DNA of 64,000 bases from Bordetella petrii (GTDB lineage: Bacteria; Pseudomonadota; Gammaproteobacteria; Burkholderiales; Burkholderiaceae_B): positions 4,774,001-4,838,000 of the forward strand of contig NC_010170.1 of assembly GCF_000067205.1 (NCBI RefSeq), given 5' to 3'. Positions 1 to 8,858 of this stretch are shown piece by piece. Position 1 is the stretch's first letter. Every line of letters begins with the position of its first letter. Position numbers and translations under genes: made by a program. The notes under the pieces are model-generated. The model was not told where the DNA came from. It searched no databases and was given only the letters and a program-made list of their open reading frames with translations.

Positions 1-873
1 TTCGGCGAAAAAATCCAGGAAGCAGGCAATGCGCCGCGCCAACTGCGTGTTGCGGTAGTACACCGCGTGCATGGGCTGCACGTAGTCAGTGCAGGCGTTT
101 TCCAGCAGCTTCACCAACCGCCCCTCGGCCAGGTCGGCTTTCAGCATGAATTCGCTCAGGCAGGCAATGCCCACGCCATTAATGGCCAGCTGGCGCTGGG
201 TTTCGCCGCTAGAGGCCGCCAGCGTGGGCACGATGGTGAATTCGGCACCGCCCGCGTGGCGCAGCGGCCATACGTTCAGGGTCTCGGGCTGGGTGAAGCC
301 CAGCAGCTCGTGCTGGCGCAGGGCCTCGACCGTGGCCGGCGCCCCGCGGCGCGCCACATAGGCCGGACTGGCCACCACCAGGCGGCGCGATGGCCGCAGC
401 GGCCGCGCGTGCAGGCTGGAATCCGACAACGGCCCGGCGCGCAGCGCGATGTCGGTGCGATGCTCGACCAGATCGACGATGCGGTCATTGCTGGTCAGTT
501 CCAGGGAAATTTCAGGGTAGCGCTGGCGGAATTCGGCAATGTACGGCACCACGCAGTGGAGCATCACCGGCGCCGACGCATCTACCCGCAGCTTGCCGGC
601 GGGCTGCTGGCGGCGGATGCGCATGCATTCTTCGGCGTCGTCCAGGTCGCCCACGATGCCGCGCGCGCGCTGCAGGAACAACTGCCCTTCTTCGGTGAGC
701 TCCATGCGCCGAGTGGTGCGCGTCAGCAGCGTCACGCCCAGCTGGGTTTCCAGGCGCGACAGGCTGCGGCTGACGCCCGAAGCCGTCTGCCCCAGGAACT
801 CGGCGGCGGCGCTCATGCTGCCTGTGTCCACCACCGCCAGAAAGACACGCAAGGCGTCGGAACTGAGCGCCAT
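1..873 (-). CDS. LysR-family transcriptional regulator (C-terminus cut by window edge)
   Basis: Reading from 873 leftwards the frame stays open to base 1, giving 291 residues. The N-terminus (MALSSDALRVFLAVVDTGSM) and the helix-turn-helix through about residue 60 are typical of LysR regulators, and a substrate-binding domain follows. LysR proteins are usually near 300 residues, so only a few residues should be missing beyond the window. It is divergent from the MFS transporter that starts at 983, with 109 bases between them; LysR proteins often control the divergent gene and themselves, so the transporter/aldo-keto reductase/SDR run is the likely target. The inducer cannot be read from the sequence. 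Confidence 0.85.
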   Translation of the reverse strand, partial: MALSSDALRVFLAVVDTGSMSAAAEFLGQTASGVSRSLSRLETQLGVTLLTRTTRRMELTEEGQLFLQRARGIVGDLDDAEECMRIRRQQPAGKLRVDASAPVMLHCVVPYIAEFRQRYPEISLELTSNDRIVDLVEHRTDIALRAGPLSDSSLHARPLRPSRRLVVASPAYVARRGAPATVEALRQHELLGFTQPETLNVWPLRHAGGAEFTIVPTLAASSGETQRQLAINGVGIACLSEFMLKADLAEGRLVKLLENACTDYVQPMHAVYYRNTQLARRIACFLDFFAE

Positions 874-900
874 TTTTGACTCCCACGCATAAGTAAAGTG

Positions 901-941
901 ATTGTACGGCTATTTTTCTCATAGATCGTACGACGCACAAT
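901..941. promoter_or_regulatory. Possible LysR operator/divergent promoter
   Basis: This AT-rich stretch between two divergent genes has ATTGT at 901-905 and ACAAT at 937-941, with GTAC half-sites inside both arms. An interrupted dyad between a LysR gene and its divergent neighbour is the usual place for its operator. Position and symmetry are the only evidence. Confidence 0.35.
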
Positions 942-982
942 GCCACTCCTAGGGTAAACCCCGCTATTTCCAGGAGATTGAA

Positions 983-2146
983 ATGCCTATCGCGCTATGG
1001 GCGCTGGCCGTGGGAGCTTTTGGTATCGGCACTACGGAATTCGTCATCATGGGCCTGCTGCCCGAGGTCGGGGCCGACCTGGGCGTGTCGCTGTCCAGCG
1101 CCGGCCTGTTGGTTACCGGCTACGCTTTGGGCGTGGTGGTTGGCGCGCCCCCGGTGGCCATCCTGACCACCCGGATGCCGCGCAAGACGCTGCTGCTGGC
1201 GCTGATGGTGATCTTTACGCTGGGCAACCTGGCCTGTGCCCTGGCGCCGGGCTACGGCACGCTGATGGCCGCGCGCGTGCTGACCTCGCTGGCGCACGGC
1301 GCGTTCTTCGGCGTGGGCTCGGTGGTGGCCACCAGCCTGGTCAAGCCCGAGAAACAGGCGTCGGCCATTGCGCTGATGTTCACCGGCCTGACCCTGGCCA
1401 ACGTGCTGGGCGTGCCCTTCGGCACCTGGCTGGGCCAGGCCTGGGGCTGGCGCGCCACCTTCTGGGCGGTGACTGTGGTGGGCATTGTGGCGATGCTTGC
1501 CATTGCCACCTGGGTGCCGCGCAGCCGCGGCGACCGCGGCGGCGACCTGATGGGCGAACTGCGCGCCTTGAGCCGCCCGCAGGTGCTGCTGGGTTTCGCC
1601 ATGACGGTGCTGGGCTTCGGCGGCGTATTCACGGCGTTCACCTACATTGCCCCCCTGTTGACCGAGCTGGCCGGCTTCAGCCCGGGCGCGGTGTCGCCCA
1701 TTCTGCTGCTGTTCGGCGTGGGGCTGGTGGCGGGCAACACCTACGGCGGCAAGCTGGCCGACCGCCGGCTGATGCCTACCCTGGTGGGCAGCCTGGCCTT
1801 GCTGGCGATCGTGCTGGCGGTGTTCAGCCTGACGGTGCATGCCCAGTTCGCCGCCGTGGCCACAGTGGCCGTGCTCGGCGCCGCCGCATTCGCAACCGTG
1901 CCGCCCCTGCAGATGCGCGTGCTGGAGAAAGCCGGCGACGCGCCCAACCTGGCGTCGGCGTTCAACATCGCGGCCTTCAACCTGGGCAACGCCGCTGGCG
2001 CGTGGCTGGGCGGCCTGACCATCGACCACGGCCCCGGCCTGGCCGCCACGCCCCTGGTGGCGGCGGCTGTCACCGCCAGCGGGCTGGCCGTTGCCCTGTA
2101 CAGCTGGAAGCTGGACATGCGACCCCGCGCGCTGGCCACGGCCTGA
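983..2146 (+). CDS. MFS transporter, DHA1 family (YdhP/AraJ-like)
   Basis: A 387-residue, very hydrophobic protein with about 12 predicted membrane segments. It opens with ALWALAVGAFGIGTTEFVIM, the first helix typical of YdhP/AraJ-type inner-membrane efflux proteins, and carries an Arg-rich loop (TTRMPRK) where the MFS signature between helices 2 and 3 falls. The ATG at 983 is preceded by AGGAG at 972-976. It is probably a proton-driven exporter of small molecules or sugars; the substrate is unknown. It is divergent from the LysR gene and lies 57 bases upstream of the aldo/keto reductase, so the two may share a transcript. Confidence 0.88.
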   Translation: MPIALWALAVGAFGIGTTEFVIMGLLPEVGADLGVSLSSAGLLVTGYALGVVVGAPPVAILTTRMPRKTLLLALMVIFTLGNLACALAPGYGTLMAARVLTSLAHGAFFGVGSVVATSLVKPEKQASAIALMFTGLTLANVLGVPFGTWLGQAWGWRATFWAVTVVGIVAMLAIATWVPRSRGDRGGDLMGELRALSRPQVLLGFAMTVLGFGGVFTAFTYIAPLLTELAGFSPGAVSPILLLFGVGLVAGNTYGGKLADRRLMPTLVGSLALLAIVLAVFSLTVHAQFAAVATVAVLGAAAFATVPPLQMRVLEKAGDAPNLASAFNIAAFNLGNAAGAWLGGLTIDHGPGLAATPLVAAAVTASGLAVALYSWKLDMRPRALATA

Positions 2147-2203
2147 GCCGCGCCACGCGACAACAACATTGCCCCCTTATTCAACTTACTCAGGAAGCTT
2201 TTG

Positions 2204-3037
2204 ATGATTCCCACCAAACCCCTGTCCCGCAGCGGCGGCACGATACCCGCGCTGGGCCTGGGCGTGTTCCGCATGCCTGCGGAAGATACGTCCCGCATGG
2301 TTAAGACTGCCTTGCAACTGGGTTATCGCCACGTCGACACCGCCCAGATCTACGGCAACGAGGCCGACGTGGGCCGTGGCCTGGCCGAATCCGGCGTGGC
2401 GCGTGAAGACGTGTTCGTCACCACCAAGGTCTGGGTAGACCACTACCGCGGCGCCGGCTTCCGCCAGTCGGTGCAAGACAGCCTGGACCGGCTGCGCACC
2501 GACTACGTAGACCTGCTGCTGTTGCACTGGCCCAGCAGCGCGGTGCCGCTGGCCGAGCAGATTGCCGGGCTGAACGAAGCGCACGCCAGCGGCCGCGCGC
2601 GCCACATTGGCGTAAGCAACTTCACCACCGCGCTGATGCGCGAGGCGGTTGAGCTAAGTGCCGCGCCGCTGGTCAACAACCAGGTTGAATACCACCCCTA
2701 CCTGGACCAGTCGGCCGTGCGCGCCGAAGCGCAGCGCCTGGGCATGAGCGTTACCGCCTACTACGGCATGGCCGACGGCAAGGTGCTGCAAGATCCGGTT
2801 ATTGGCGACATCGCGCGGCGCCTGGGCAAGACGCCGGCGCAAATCGCGTTGCGCTGGCTGGTGCAACAGGACAACGTCATTGCCCTGAGCAAGACCTTGC
2901 GCGCCGACCGGGCCGCCGACAATGCGCGCATATTCGATTTCGAACTCGACGCCGCGGACATGCAGGCGCTGGCCGGCCTGGCGCGCGCGGATGGCCGCCT
3001 GGTGTCACCCGACGGACTCGCGCCACAGTGGGATTGA
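2204..3037 (+). CDS. dkgB: Aldo/keto reductase (DkgB-like)
   Basis: A 277-residue cytosolic NADPH-dependent aldo/keto reductase. The catalytic tetrad is visible: Asp in HVDTAQ, Tyr in IYGNE, Lys in TTKVW and His in LLLHWP. The family member it most resembles reduces 2,5-diketogluconate and other small aldehydes or ketones. ATG 2204 is chosen over the in-frame TTG at 2201; AGGAAG lies at 2192-2197. It follows the MFS gene and precedes an SDR gene by 70 bases, forming a possible three-gene operon under the upstream LysR regulator. Confidence 0.85.
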   Translation: MIPTKPLSRSGGTIPALGLGVFRMPAEDTSRMVKTALQLGYRHVDTAQIYGNEADVGRGLAESGVAREDVFVTTKVWVDHYRGAGFRQSVQDSLDRLRTDYVDLLLLHWPSSAVPLAEQIAGLNEAHASGRARHIGVSNFTTALMREAVELSAAPLVNNQVEYHPYLDQSAVRAEAQRLGMSVTAYYGMADGKVLQDPVIGDIARRLGKTPAQIALRWLVQQDNVIALSKTLRADRAADNARIFDFELDAADMQALAGLARADGRLVSPDGLAPQWD

Positions 3038-3107
3038 GCCCACGTTTGTCGCGGCGCCTGGCGCGAATGGAGTATCGTTGATCGCCATCGATCTCTGGGA
3101 GCGCAAG

Positions 3108-3917
3108 GTGAATCTGAAACTGAACGGCAAGGTAACGGTCGTGACGGGCGGCAGCAAGGGCATCGGCCTGGCGGTGGCGAATGCGTTCGCCGCGGAAGGC
3201 GCCTACGTGGCCATCATCGCGCGCAACCCCGAAGGCCTGGAACAGGCGCGCGCGCAACTGCAGGCCAGCGGCCACAACGTGGCGGCCTACGCGGCCGACC
3301 TGTCCGACCCGCAGGCCGCCGCGCAAGCGATCGAACGCATCGAAACCGAGATCGGCCCCATCGACATTCTGGTCAACAGCGCCGGCGCGGCGCGCCGGCA
3401 TCAGCCGGAAGATCTGGACCCCGCCAAGTGGCGCGCCGCGATGGACGCCAAGTTCTTTCCCTACATACACGTGCAGGACGCCGTGCTGCCGCGCATGCGG
3501 GCCCGCGCCGCCAACCGGCCGGCCGGCGCCACCAACGGCATCGTGGTCAATATCATCGGCAATGGCGGCAAGCGGCCCACCAGCATCCACCTGGCGGGCG
3601 GGTCGGCCAACGCGGCGCTGATGCTGTCTACCGTGGGCCTGGCGGCTCACTACGCGCAGTACGGCATACGCATCAACGCCATCAACCCTGGGCCGATCTT
3701 TACCCAACGGGTGGAACAGGCGCTGGACCTGGACGCCAGCCAACGCGGAATCACGCGCGATGCGGCCCTGGCCGAGAACCAGGCGCACATCCCGTTGGGG
3801 CGTTATGGCAAGGCAGAAGAAGTTGCCGACGTGGCGCTGTTCCTGGCCAGCGCGCGCGCCTCGTATGTGGTGGGCGCGATCATCCCGATGGATGGCGGCG
3901 CATCGGCCGTGATCTGA
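3108..3917 (+). CDS. SDR-family oxidoreductase with degenerate active site
   Basis: A 269-residue Rossmann protein. The cofactor motif TGGSKGIG is intact near residue 15, as are the NAG-equivalent (NSAGAA) and the NPG loop after the active site. Where a classical SDR has YxxxK, however, the sequence reads LAGGSANAAL, so the catalytic Tyr and Lys appear replaced by Gly and Asn, and the preceding Ser is also not obvious. It may bind nucleotide without classical catalysis or use another mechanism. GTG 3108 is chosen because GGGAG sits just before it at 3098-3102; the open frame extends further upstream, with a TTG at 3078. Confidence 0.75.
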   Translation: MNLKLNGKVTVVTGGSKGIGLAVANAFAAEGAYVAIIARNPEGLEQARAQLQASGHNVAAYAADLSDPQAAAQAIERIETEIGPIDILVNSAGAARRHQPEDLDPAKWRAAMDAKFFPYIHVQDAVLPRMRARAANRPAGATNGIVVNIIGNGGKRPTSIHLAGGSANAALMLSTVGLAAHYAQYGIRINAINPGPIFTQRVEQALDLDASQRGITRDAALAENQAHIPLGRYGKAEEVADVALFLASARASYVVGAIIPMDGGASAVI

Positions 3918-4036
3918 CCGACCCCGAACAAGCGCCACGCGCTTTCCCCAGGGGCGACACTGGCGGACCGGCGCAGCCGGTTGCGCGGCGGTCCCAATGG
4001 AGCGGCGTCTATTTCATGCAGCAAGCGCGATCCGGT

Positions 4037-4069
4037 AGGTGTCTGACTCCCGCAGGGAGCCAGACACCT
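4037..4069. repeat. GTGTC-type palindromic repeat / bidirectional terminator (copy 1)
   Basis: AGGTGTCTG and CAGACACCT form the outer stem; after one mismatch, CTCCC/GGGAG continue it around a GCA loop. It lies between the convergent SDR and ilvD genes. Related palindromes occur at 12921, 25844 and 25923, so it is a dispersed element that may also end transcription from both sides. Confidence 0.75.
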
Positions 4070-4077
4070 GCGTCACA

Positions 4078-5937
4078 CTAGCGCTTGAGTTGCGACACGT
4101 CGCGCACGGCGCCGCGATCGGCCGAGGTGGCCAGGGCGGCATAGGCTTGCAGGGCCTGCGAGACCACGCGCTGGCGATCCACCGGTTTCCAGGCCTTGTC
4201 GCCGCGCGCTTCCATGGCGGCGCGCCGCTTGGCCAGTTCTTCGTCGGACACGGCCAGGTGGATCTTGCGGTTGGGAATGTCGATCTCGATGGTGTCGCCT
4301 TCTTCGACCAGGCCCACGTTGCCGCCTTCGGCCGCTTCCGGCGAGGCATGGCCGATGACCAGGCCCGACGAGCCGCCCGAGAAACGGCCGTCGGTGAACA
4401 GCGCGCAGGTCTTGCCCAGGCCCTTGGACTTCAGGTACGACGTGGGGTACAGCATTTCCTGCATGCCGGGGCCGCCCTTCGGGCCTTCGTAGCGGATCAC
4501 CACCACGTCGCCGGCCACGACCTTGTCGCCCAGAATGCCTTCGACGGCGTCGTCCTGGCTTTCGAAGACCCGCGCGCGGCCGGTAAAGACCCATTGCGAT
4601 TCGTCCACGCCCGCGGTTTTCACGATGCAGCCCTTGGGCGCCAGGTTGCCGTACAGCACGGCCAGTCCGCCATCTTTGGAATAGGCGTGTTCCTTGCTGC
4701 GGATGCAGCCGCCCTGGCGGTCGAGGTCAAGCGTAAGGAAGGTGGCGTCCTGGCTGAAGGCCACGGTGGTGGGAATGCCGCCCGGCGCGGCGCGGAAGAA
4801 CTTCTGCGCCGCTTCGCCCGCGCCGCCGTTGATGTCCCACTGCTCGATGGCTGCGCCCAGCGTGCCGCTGTGCACGTTGCCGCAGGTCAGGTCCAGCAGG
4901 TCGGCGCGCGCCAGCTCGCCCAGAATGCCCAGGATACCGCCGGCGCGGTGCACGTCTTCAATATGGTATTTGTCGGTGGCCGGCGCGGCCTTGCACAGGC
5001 ACGGCACCTTGCGCGAAATGCGGTCGATGTCGGACATGGTGAAATCCACGCCCGCCTCTTGCGCCGCGGCCAGCAGGTGCAGCACGGTGTTGGTGGACCC
5101 GCCCATGGCCACGTCGAGCGTCATGGCGTTCTGGAACGCGCTTTTGGTGGCGATGCTGCGCGGCAGGACCGACGCGTCGTCTTGTTCGTAGTAGCGGCGG
5201 CACAGGTCCACGACCAGGCGGCCGGCCTGCTCGAACAAGCCCCGGCGCCACGCATGCGTGGCCACGATGGTGCCATTGCCGGGCAGCGCCAGGCCGATGG
5301 CCTCGGTCAGGCAGTTCATGGAATTGGCGGTGAACATGCCCGAACACGAACCGCAGGTGGGACAGGCGCTGCGCTCGAACTGCTCGGCCTCGGCATCGGT
5401 CACGTTGGGATCGGCCGCCTTGATCATGGCGTCGATCAGGTCGACCTTGGCGATGATCTTGCCGTCGGTGGGCGACTTGATCTTGCCGGCTTCCATGGGG
5501 CCGCCCGAGACGAACACCACGGGAATGTTCAACCGCATGGCGGCCATCAGCATGCCCGGGGTGATCTTGTCGCAGTTCGAGATGCACACCATGGCGTCGG
5601 CGCAATGCGCATTGACCATGTATTCGACCGAATCGGCGATCAGTTCGCGCGATGGCAGCGAATACAGCATGCCGCCATGGCCCATGGCGATGCCGTCGTC
5701 CACGGCGATGGTGTTGAATTCTTTGGCGACGCCGCCCGCGGCCTCGATTTCACGGGCCACCAGGGCGCCCAGGTCGCGCAGGTGCACGTGGCCCGGCACG
5801 AACTGCGTGAACGAGTTGACCACCGCGATGATGGGTTTGCCGAAGTCGCCATCCTGCATGCCGGTGGCGCGCCACAGGGCGCGGGCGCCGGCCATGTTGC
5901 GGCCGTGGGTGGACGTGCGTGAGCGGTATTGCGGCAT
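4078..5937 (-). CDS. ilvD: Dihydroxy-acid dehydratase
   Basis: A 619-residue enzyme that dehydrates 2,3-dihydroxy-isovalerate and -methylvalerate to the 2-keto acids in valine, isoleucine and leucine synthesis. Iron-sulfur cluster cysteines are visible at about residues 122 (NCDKITPGM) and 195 (CPTCGSCSG), matching the long-form IlvD/Edd family in spacing and length. The start at 5937 (MPQYRSRTSTHGRNMAG) is the conserved family start; the frame runs 21 codons further up without homology. It is transcribed alone, convergent with the SDR gene, with a palindrome at its 3' end. Confidence 0.97.
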   Translation of the reverse strand: MPQYRSRTSTHGRNMAGARALWRATGMQDGDFGKPIIAVVNSFTQFVPGHVHLRDLGALVAREIEAAGGVAKEFNTIAVDDGIAMGHGGMLYSLPSRELIADSVEYMVNAHCADAMVCISNCDKITPGMLMAAMRLNIPVVFVSGGPMEAGKIKSPTDGKIIAKVDLIDAMIKAADPNVTDAEAEQFERSACPTCGSCSGMFTANSMNCLTEAIGLALPGNGTIVATHAWRRGLFEQAGRLVVDLCRRYYEQDDASVLPRSIATKSAFQNAMTLDVAMGGSTNTVLHLLAAAQEAGVDFTMSDIDRISRKVPCLCKAAPATDKYHIEDVHRAGGILGILGELARADLLDLTCGNVHSGTLGAAIEQWDINGGAGEAAQKFFRAAPGGIPTTVAFSQDATFLTLDLDRQGGCIRSKEHAYSKDGGLAVLYGNLAPKGCIVKTAGVDESQWVFTGRARVFESQDDAVEGILGDKVVAGDVVVIRYEGPKGGPGMQEMLYPTSYLKSKGLGKTCALFTDGRFSGGSSGLVIGHASPEAAEGGNVGLVEEGDTIEIDIPNRKIHLAVSDEELAKRRAAMEARGDKAWKPVDRQRVVSQALQAYAALATSADRGAVRDVSQLKR

Positions 5938-6069
5938 GGTCTTTCTCGGGCGGATAAGGTTCGCAAAAGGCTGGACGCGGCCTGCCGATGACGTTGGCAA
6001 CCGATAAACAGCGTCAGCAAAACGCTAAATAATACGCCGGAACGCCCGCAGCCGCCCCGGCGGCGCGGA

Positions 6070-6963
6070 TCAGGCGGGCGGCGCGCCCAGGGCCAGCAGG
6101 GCCGCGTGCAACTGGCCCAGCCCGCGATGCAAGGGCTTGTCGCTGCGCAGCACCACCGCCAACGTGCGCGACAGGCGCGGCGCCAACGGCCTGACCCGCA
6201 GGCCGGGCCGGCCCCGGCCTGCGGGCACGGCCATGCGGGGCAGAATGGCGCAGCCCAGCCCGGCCGCCACGATTTCCTTCATGGCCTCGGTGCTGCCCAG
6301 CTCCATGGCGGGCCGCACCCGCAGGCCGGCGGCTTCGAACCAGGCATCCACCAACCCGCGGGTGCGCGCGCCCGGCTCGAACAGCACCAGCGGCCGCTCG
6401 GCCAGCGCCTGCGCGGTGACACGCGCCGGCAGCCGGCCGCTGGCCGGAAAAATGGCCACGAACTCATCGTCGATCACCGGCGTTACCTGGAACATGCGGC
6501 CAGGCGCGGGCAGCGTGACCAGGCCGATGTCCAGGGTGTTGGCCTCGATGCCGCGCAGCACGTCGGCGGTATTGCCGGTGCTGGCCACGATTTCCAGGGC
6601 CGGGAAGCGCCGCCGCAGGTCGGCCAGCAGCGGGGGCAGCAGATATGTGCAGGCCGTGGCGCCCGTGCCCAGGCGCACCCGCCCGACCACCTGCGCGCTG
6701 TGCGCCTGCATGCTGCGCTCGGCCTGCTCGACGGCGGCATCGATGGCGCGGATGTGGGCCAGCAGGTCGGCGCCGGCGGCGGTGGCCGCCACCTTGCGCC
6801 CCACCCGCTCGGCCAGGCGCAGGCCGTAGCGGCGTTCAAGCTGACGCACCTGCAGGCTGACCGCGGGCTGGGTCAACCCATGCTTGTCGGCGGCGGCCGA
6901 GAAACTGCCGAGTTCGATGACATCGAGGAAGATGCGCAGATGGTCCAGGTTCAAGCCGCGCAT
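6070..6963 (-). CDS. LysR-family transcriptional regulator
   Basis: A 297-residue regulator whose N-terminal helix-turn-helix (MRGLNLDHLRIFLDVIELGS, then SAAADKHGLTQPAVS) is followed by a full-length effector domain. The ATG at 6963 is chosen because the LysR fold begins there; the open frame upstream is low-complexity. It is divergent from the acetyltransferase gene at 7095, and the 131-base gap is unusually AT-rich and has a dyad at 6990-7011. The likely targets are itself and the acetyltransferase/MFS pair. The effector is unknown. Confidence 0.88.
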   Translation of the reverse strand: MRGLNLDHLRIFLDVIELGSFSAAADKHGLTQPAVSLQVRQLERRYGLRLAERVGRKVAATAAGADLLAHIRAIDAAVEQAERSMQAHSAQVVGRVRLGTGATACTYLLPPLLADLRRRFPALEIVASTGNTADVLRGIEANTLDIGLVTLPAPGRMFQVTPVIDDEFVAIFPASGRLPARVTAQALAERPLVLFEPGARTRGLVDAWFEAAGLRVRPAMELGSTEAMKEIVAAGLGCAILPRMAVPAGRGRPGLRVRPLAPRLSRTLAVVLRSDKPLHRGLGQLHAALLALGAPPA

Positions 6964-6989
6964 GGCGCCATATCCAAAGAATTGCTTAT

Positions 6990-7011
6990 GCTTTGAATAA
7001 TAAACCAAAGC
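6990..7011. promoter_or_regulatory. Possible LysR operator
   Basis: GCTTTG (6990-6995) and CAAAGC (7006-7011) are a perfect 6-bp inverted repeat with a 10-base AT-only spacer apart from its last base, located between the divergent LysR gene and the acetyltransferase. Geometry and position fit a LysR binding site. Confidence 0.4.
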
Positions 7012-7094
7012 TTTATTTATGCCTGAGCTTGGCGCACACTGCGGAAAACCGTCGCGGGGCCAGCCCGCTTTTCCCAGTCCGACCCGTCTTGTCC

Positions 7095-7646
7095 ATGCCC
7101 ACGTCCCCTTCCGCCGCCCCGATCGTGCGCGACAGCCGCGCCGCCGACATCGACGCCATCCAGGCCATCTATGGCCATCATGTGCAGCACGGCACCGCGT
7201 CATTCGAACTTGATCCGCCTACGGTCGACGAAATGCGTGCCCGCCGCGAAGCCGTGCTGGCGCAGCGCCTGCCGTACCTGGTGGCCGAGCTCGACGGCGA
7301 ACTGGTCGGGTATGCCTACTGCACCCCATACCGGCCGCGCCCGGCTTACCGCCACACGGTGGAAGACTCTGTATACGTAAAGCCGGGCCACGCCGGCCAT
7401 GGCATTGGCGGCCGCCTGCTGGCCGCGCTGATCGAGCGCTGCACCGCCGGCGGCTGGCGGCAGATGCTGGCCGTGGTGGGCGACAGCCGCAACGCGGCCT
7501 CGCTGGCCCTGCATGCCAGCCAGGGATTCCATCCCGCCGGCACCTTGCGGTCGGTGGGCTACAAGTTCGGCGCATGGCGTGACACGGTGCTGATGCAACG
7601 CGCGCTGGGCGACGGCGACCATAGCGCGCCCGCCGAACGCGGCTGA
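7095..7646 (+). CDS. GNAT N-acetyltransferase, phosphinothricin/methionine-sulfone type
   Basis: A 183-residue GNAT protein. The first strand (IVRDSRAADIDAIQAIY), the acetyl-CoA pyrophosphate loop (GHAGHGIGGRLL) and the SLALHASQGF segment match the Pat/MddA/YncA group, which acetylates the amino group of phosphinothricin, methionine sulfoximine or methionine sulfone. ATG 7095 is preferred since the family fold begins about ten residues later; the open frame reaches upstream through non-homologous sequence. Only 9 bases separate its stop from the following MFS gene, so the two are probably co-transcribed, perhaps as acetylation plus export. Confidence 0.85.
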   Translation: MPTSPSAAPIVRDSRAADIDAIQAIYGHHVQHGTASFELDPPTVDEMRARREAVLAQRLPYLVAELDGELVGYAYCTPYRPRPAYRHTVEDSVYVKPGHAGHGIGGRLLAALIERCTAGGWRQMLAVVGDSRNAASLALHASQGFHPAGTLRSVGYKFGAWRDTVLMQRALGDGDHSAPAERG

Positions 7647-7655
7647 GCCTCGCAC

Positions 7656-8828
7656 GTGCCGTCCGTCATCCCCGCGCGCGCGGTCGTCTGCCTGGGCCTT
7701 ACCCAGCTCGTGAGCTGGGGCGTGTCGTTTTACCTGATCAGCAATTTCGGCCCCGCGATGCAGGCCGAGCTGGGCTGGGGCGTGGCGCAGATCTACGGCG
7801 GCTTCTCGCTGGCCATTGTGGTCATGGCGGCGGCGTCTCCCATGGCGGGCCGCGCCATCGACCGCTGGGGCGGCGAGCGCGTCATGTCGGCCGGCTCGGT
7901 GCTGGTGGCGTTGGGCTGCGCGCTGCTGGCCATGGCACATGCGGCGCTGCCCTATTACGCGGCCTGGGTGGTGCTGGGCGTCGGCATGCGCCTGACGCTA
8001 TACGACGCCGCCTTCGCCACGCTGGCCCGCATCGGCGGCCCGCAGGCGCGGCGCGCCATGTCGCAGATCACCCTGTTCGGCGGACTGGCCTCGACCGTGA
8101 TGTGGCCGGTGGGCCAGTTGCTGGCGCAGTGGCTGGGCTGGCGCGGCGCGGTGCTGGCGTACGCGGGATTCTCGCTGCTGATACTGCCCTTGTACCTGGC
8201 GCTGCCGCGCGGACGCTACGCGGCCGGGGCCGAACAGTTGGCCGAGCGGCCCGGCCTGGCCCGCACGCCGGCCGACCAGCGGCTGGCGCAGGGCCTGTAC
8301 GCGCTGATCGCCATGCTGGCCAATTTCCTGACCGCCGCCAATGCCACGCATCTCATCGCCATGCTGACCGGGCTGGGCCTGGCCGCGTCGGCGGCGGTCG
8401 GCATCTCGGCCCTGTGGGGCATCGGCCAGGTCAGCGCGCGCCTGCTGGAACTGCTGTTCGGCGCGCGGCTGCACCCGCTGATGCTGAACCTGGCCACCAC
8501 CGTGGTCATGCCGCTGTGTTTTCTGGCCGGCACGATGGCCGGCCATCCTGTGGCGGCGGTGCTGTACACCTGCCTGTACGGCGCCTGCAACGGCCTGCTG
8601 ACGATCACGCGCGGCACCCTGCCGCTGGCCCTGTTCGACTACCGCATTTATGGCGCGCTGGTGGGCCGGCTGCTGGTGCCCAGCTTCCTGCTGACGGCGG
8701 CGGCGCCGGTGGCGTATGGAGAACTGATCGCCTGGCAGGGACCGCGCGCGGCGATGCTGGTGTCGATGCTGCTGGCCGTGGTGATCTTGGCGGCGTCAGC
8801 CTGGCTGTACCTGCGGTTCCGGAAGTAA
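7656..8828 (+). CDS. MFS transporter
   Basis: A 390-residue polytopic protein with about 12 hydrophobic segments. The N-terminal segment contains LGLTQLVSWGVSFYLISNF, and the loop after helix 2 (MAGRAIDRWGGERVM) fits the MFS A-motif. The start is a GTG at 7656, 9 bases after the acetyltransferase stop. The substrate is not evident. The gene ends 30 bases before the convergent queC stop. It is clearly distinct from the DHA1-type protein at 983. Confidence 0.85.
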   Translation: MPSVIPARAVVCLGLTQLVSWGVSFYLISNFGPAMQAELGWGVAQIYGGFSLAIVVMAAASPMAGRAIDRWGGERVMSAGSVLVALGCALLAMAHAALPYYAAWVVLGVGMRLTLYDAAFATLARIGGPQARRAMSQITLFGGLASTVMWPVGQLLAQWLGWRGAVLAYAGFSLLILPLYLALPRGRYAAGAEQLAERPGLARTPADQRLAQGLYALIAMLANFLTAANATHLIAMLTGLGLAASAAVGISALWGIGQVSARLLELLFGARLHPLMLNLATTVVMPLCFLAGTMAGHPVAAVLYTCLYGACNGLLTITRGTLPLALFDYRIYGALVGRLLVPSFLLTAAAPVAYGELIAWQGPRAAMLVSMLLAVVILAASAWLYLRFRK

Positions 8829-8858
8829 AGCCAGCCGCTTGCGGGCCGCGTCAAGGGG

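Noticed and set aside
4039..5922. A 627-codon frame on the plus strand over ilvD
   Set aside because: It is the antisense of a certain gene; its text is Ala/Gly/His/Arg-rich, as expected from GC-rich codons read on the wrong strand.
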